Positions 62,665 through 64,000 of a DNA stretch of 64,000 bases are shown one piece after another. The position numbers and the translations under genes were made by a program. Each line of letters begins with the position of its first letter. Position 1 is the first letter of the stretch. The notes under the pieces are model-generated. The model was given only the letters and a program-made list of their open reading frames with translations. It was not told where the DNA came from and did no database searches. This DNA comes from Prochlorococcus marinus str. MIT 9313 (lineage in GTDB: Bacteria; Cyanobacteriota; Cyanobacteriia; PCC-6307; Cyanobiaceae), in the NCBI RefSeq assembly GCF_000011485.1, contig NC_005071.1, forward strand, positions 685,347-749,346, read 5' to 3'.

Positions 62665-63527
62665 TTCATTGCCTCTCGCCAATGGCTGGCCTGGTTGATG
62701 ATCAGCCAAACAAGCAGACAGGCAATAACAAGTAGAAGAAACCCGCTGATCATTACAGTGGAGCTATAGCCAAAATCTAGGAATCTCATTGCGTTTAAAT
62801 AAGCATATAAAGCAAGGCTTTCCGTGCTTCCTGCCGGCCCCCCACCAGTCATCACCTGAATCAAGTCGAAAACGCCGAAGGCCTGCGCAAGGCGAAATAA
62901 AAGACTAAGGAGTAAATAAGGTTGCAAGAGCGGCAAGGTGATCTTAAATAGTGCGGCTCGTGGATGGCCACCTTCGAGATAGAAAGCTTCGTAGAGATCA
63001 TTGGGAATAGTTTGCAAGCCAGCCAAAAGAATCAGAGCAGCAAATGGCGTGGTCTTCCATACATCACCAACAACCGTGGCCAGCCAGGTGATATATGGAT
63101 TCGAGAGGATGTTTAGAGGTTGTAGTCCAATCAGTTCTGTGAACTGCTCAATAGGTCCGTAAGGTGTATTAAAGATCCAACGCCAGCCAAGAGCCATCAC
63201 AGTCGTTGGCAGAGCCCATGGGAGCAAACTGATTGCCCTTACAACACCTCGACCCCGCCAATGCTGATCGAGTAAGAGGGCTATAGCTATAGCAAGTAAT
63301 AGTTCTAGGCTGACTGAAACTGTTGCGAAGCGGGCTGTCTGATAGGTGTCTTGCCAGAAGCGTTGGTCGTGCAGTAGACGAAGCCAATTCGCACCATGAT
63401 TAGGAATCGCAACTAAGCCTGTGAGGACTGAATCAGCATGGAAGCTCAACCAGGAATAACGCAGTAGAGGAATACCAAAGACCAAGGCAATTAATAGAGC
63501 TGCCGGCAATAGAAGCAATTGGATCAT
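62661..63527 (-). CDS. Sugar ABC transporter permease (MalF type)
   Basis: A 288-residue permease with six helices (MIQLLLLPAALLIALVFGIP at the start, SSTVMISGFLLLVIACLLVW near the end). The coupling loop is YEAFYLEGGHPRAALFKITL, slightly degenerate at the first Ala. Start ATG at 63527 overlaps the stop of the binding-protein gene by four bases. It pairs with the MalG-type permease. Confidence 0.9.
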   Translation of the reverse strand: MIQLLLLPAALLIALVFGIPLLRYSWLSFHADSVLTGLVAIPNHGANWLRLLHDQRFWQDTYQTARFATVSVSLELLLAIAIALLLDQHWRGRGVVRAISLLPWALPTTVMALGWRWIFNTPYGPIEQFTELIGLQPLNILSNPYITWLATVVGDVWKTTPFAALILLAGLQTIPNDLYEAFYLEGGHPRAALFKITLPLLQPYLLLSLLFRLAQAFGVFDLIQVMTGGGPAGSTESLALYAYLNAMRFLDFGYSSTVMISGFLLLVIACLLVWLIINQASHWREAMK

Positions 63528-64000
63528 TTAGTTTCTCTTGCCGCCATAAGAATCTTCTCGGTGTTTGCTTGGGCGTTGGCCATTGCATCGCTAACACTGG
63601 ATTGGCCTGTTAAAATCGAACTAAGATTTCGTTGTAATACATCACTAATCTGTGCATAAAGAGGAGTTGATGGACGTTCATCAGTGCTTTCTAGGGCTTT
63701 AGCAAGCTCCGGAAGAATTTGTGACTTTGAGAGCAGCTCTTGGTCTTTGAATAGTTCAACTTTGGTTGGCGTATAACTTTCGTTCAAGAACAGTGTTTTT
63801 TGTGCAGATGTTGAAGTGAGGAAGGCAATTGCCTCTGCTGCTGCTTGAGGGTTCGATGAGCCCTTGAGGATCGAGAAGCCCCAGCTGCCTAGGGTTGATG
63901 TGGATCGATTGCCAGCGGAAGCAACCATCGTGGTTACGCCAACATTGCCTCTAACATCGCTGTTAGGCTTCTGAAGTTCTCCCCAGGCATAAGGCCAGTT
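63524..64000 (-). CDS. Sugar ABC transporter binding protein, partial
   Basis: The C-terminal 158 residues of an extracellular solute-binding protein (family 1). The reading frame continues without a stop to the window edge (WPYAWGELQKPNSDVRGNVG), so an internal Met at 63928 is not the start. GNRSTSTLGSWGFSILKGSS and EAIAFLTSTSAQKTLFLNES are typical of the C-terminal lobe. The signal peptide lies outside the window. It is the first gene of the four-gene importer operon. Confidence 0.85.
   Translation of the reverse strand, partial: NWPYAWGELQKPNSDVRGNVGVTTMVASAGNRSTSTLGSWGFSILKGSSNPQAAAEAIAFLTSTSAQKTLFLNESYTPTKVELFKDQELLSKSQILPELAKALESTDERPSTPLYAQISDVLQRNLSSILTGQSSVSDAMANAQANTEKILMAARETK

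Noticed and set aside
1-64000. CRISPR arrays, transposases, integrases and rRNA operons
   Set aside because: No regularly spaced repeats, transposase or integrase motifs, or rRNA-like sequence were seen anywhere in the window.

Overview
The window comes from a marine picocyanobacterium, most like a low-light Prochlorococcus of the MIT9313/MIT9303 type or a close marine Synechococcus. The evidence is oxygenic-photosynthesis genes (petN, psaK, thf1, and PAM68- and Psb32-like genes), very short or overlapping gene junctions, cyanobacteria-only families (DUF1816, DUF2103, DUF2499, DUF3593), and small proteins with the ELSxDxLKxxxGG leader typical of these genomes. The sequence alone does not settle the genus. 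No rRNA, tRNA, CRISPR array, transposase or complete prophage was found.

Layout. 0-7 kb: accessory and small genes, with rlmH, a 2TM protein, a secreted cupin and the SOS mutagenesis pair umuD and umuC. An opposing gene of unknown function separates the pair, and each member has its own LexA-box-like site. 7-26.5 kb: housekeeping genes (dnaG, a CsgG-like protein, an EamA exporter, ruvA, rpsO, a PAM68-like gene, dnaE, gatA, a SpoU methyltransferase with unusual tails, mrnC, a STAS protein, carA, trpD, an ABC exporter). A low-density stretch at 11.3-12.6 kb holds a double-glycine-leader peptide gene. 26.5-32 kb: an AT-rich, loosely packed segment with a metallopeptidase-like protein, a thioredoxin-like protein, a zinc-ribbon membrane protein, a lone ABC ATPase, a membrane protein and a lipase-like hydrolase. 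32-46.5 kb: nadA, a phosphoesterase/glycosyltransferase pair, a lambda-R-type secreted lysozyme, a Psb32-like protein, a MidA methyltransferase, aroB, a sugar ABC permease, purK, DUF2103, clpS, petN, thf1 and clpP. 46.5-64 kb: ftsH, a MacB/DevC permease, pyk, a MazG-like protein, a YggT protein, scpB, ilvA, dxs, an FAD oxidoreductase, psaK, DUF3593/DUF2499, csaB and a four-gene sugar-type ABC importer that runs off the right edge.

Functional themes. Photosystem and thylakoid maintenance (petN, psaK, thf1, PAM68-like, Psb32-like, FtsH, ClpP/ClpS), DNA replication and damage tolerance (dnaG, dnaE, ruvA, umuDC), and central biosynthesis (carA, trpD, nadA, aroB, purK, ilvA, dxs, pyk). The most interesting non-coding signals are a compact hairpin-plus-terminator element directly upstream of the lysozyme gene (35416-35487), a promoter-to-terminator unit in the empty stretch before clpS (about 42716-42876), an intrinsic terminator 8 bases before the chosen trpD start, and the SOS boxes of umuD and umuC. 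Several genes below 60 codons were read by eye, of which petN and the ORF just after it are the most secure.
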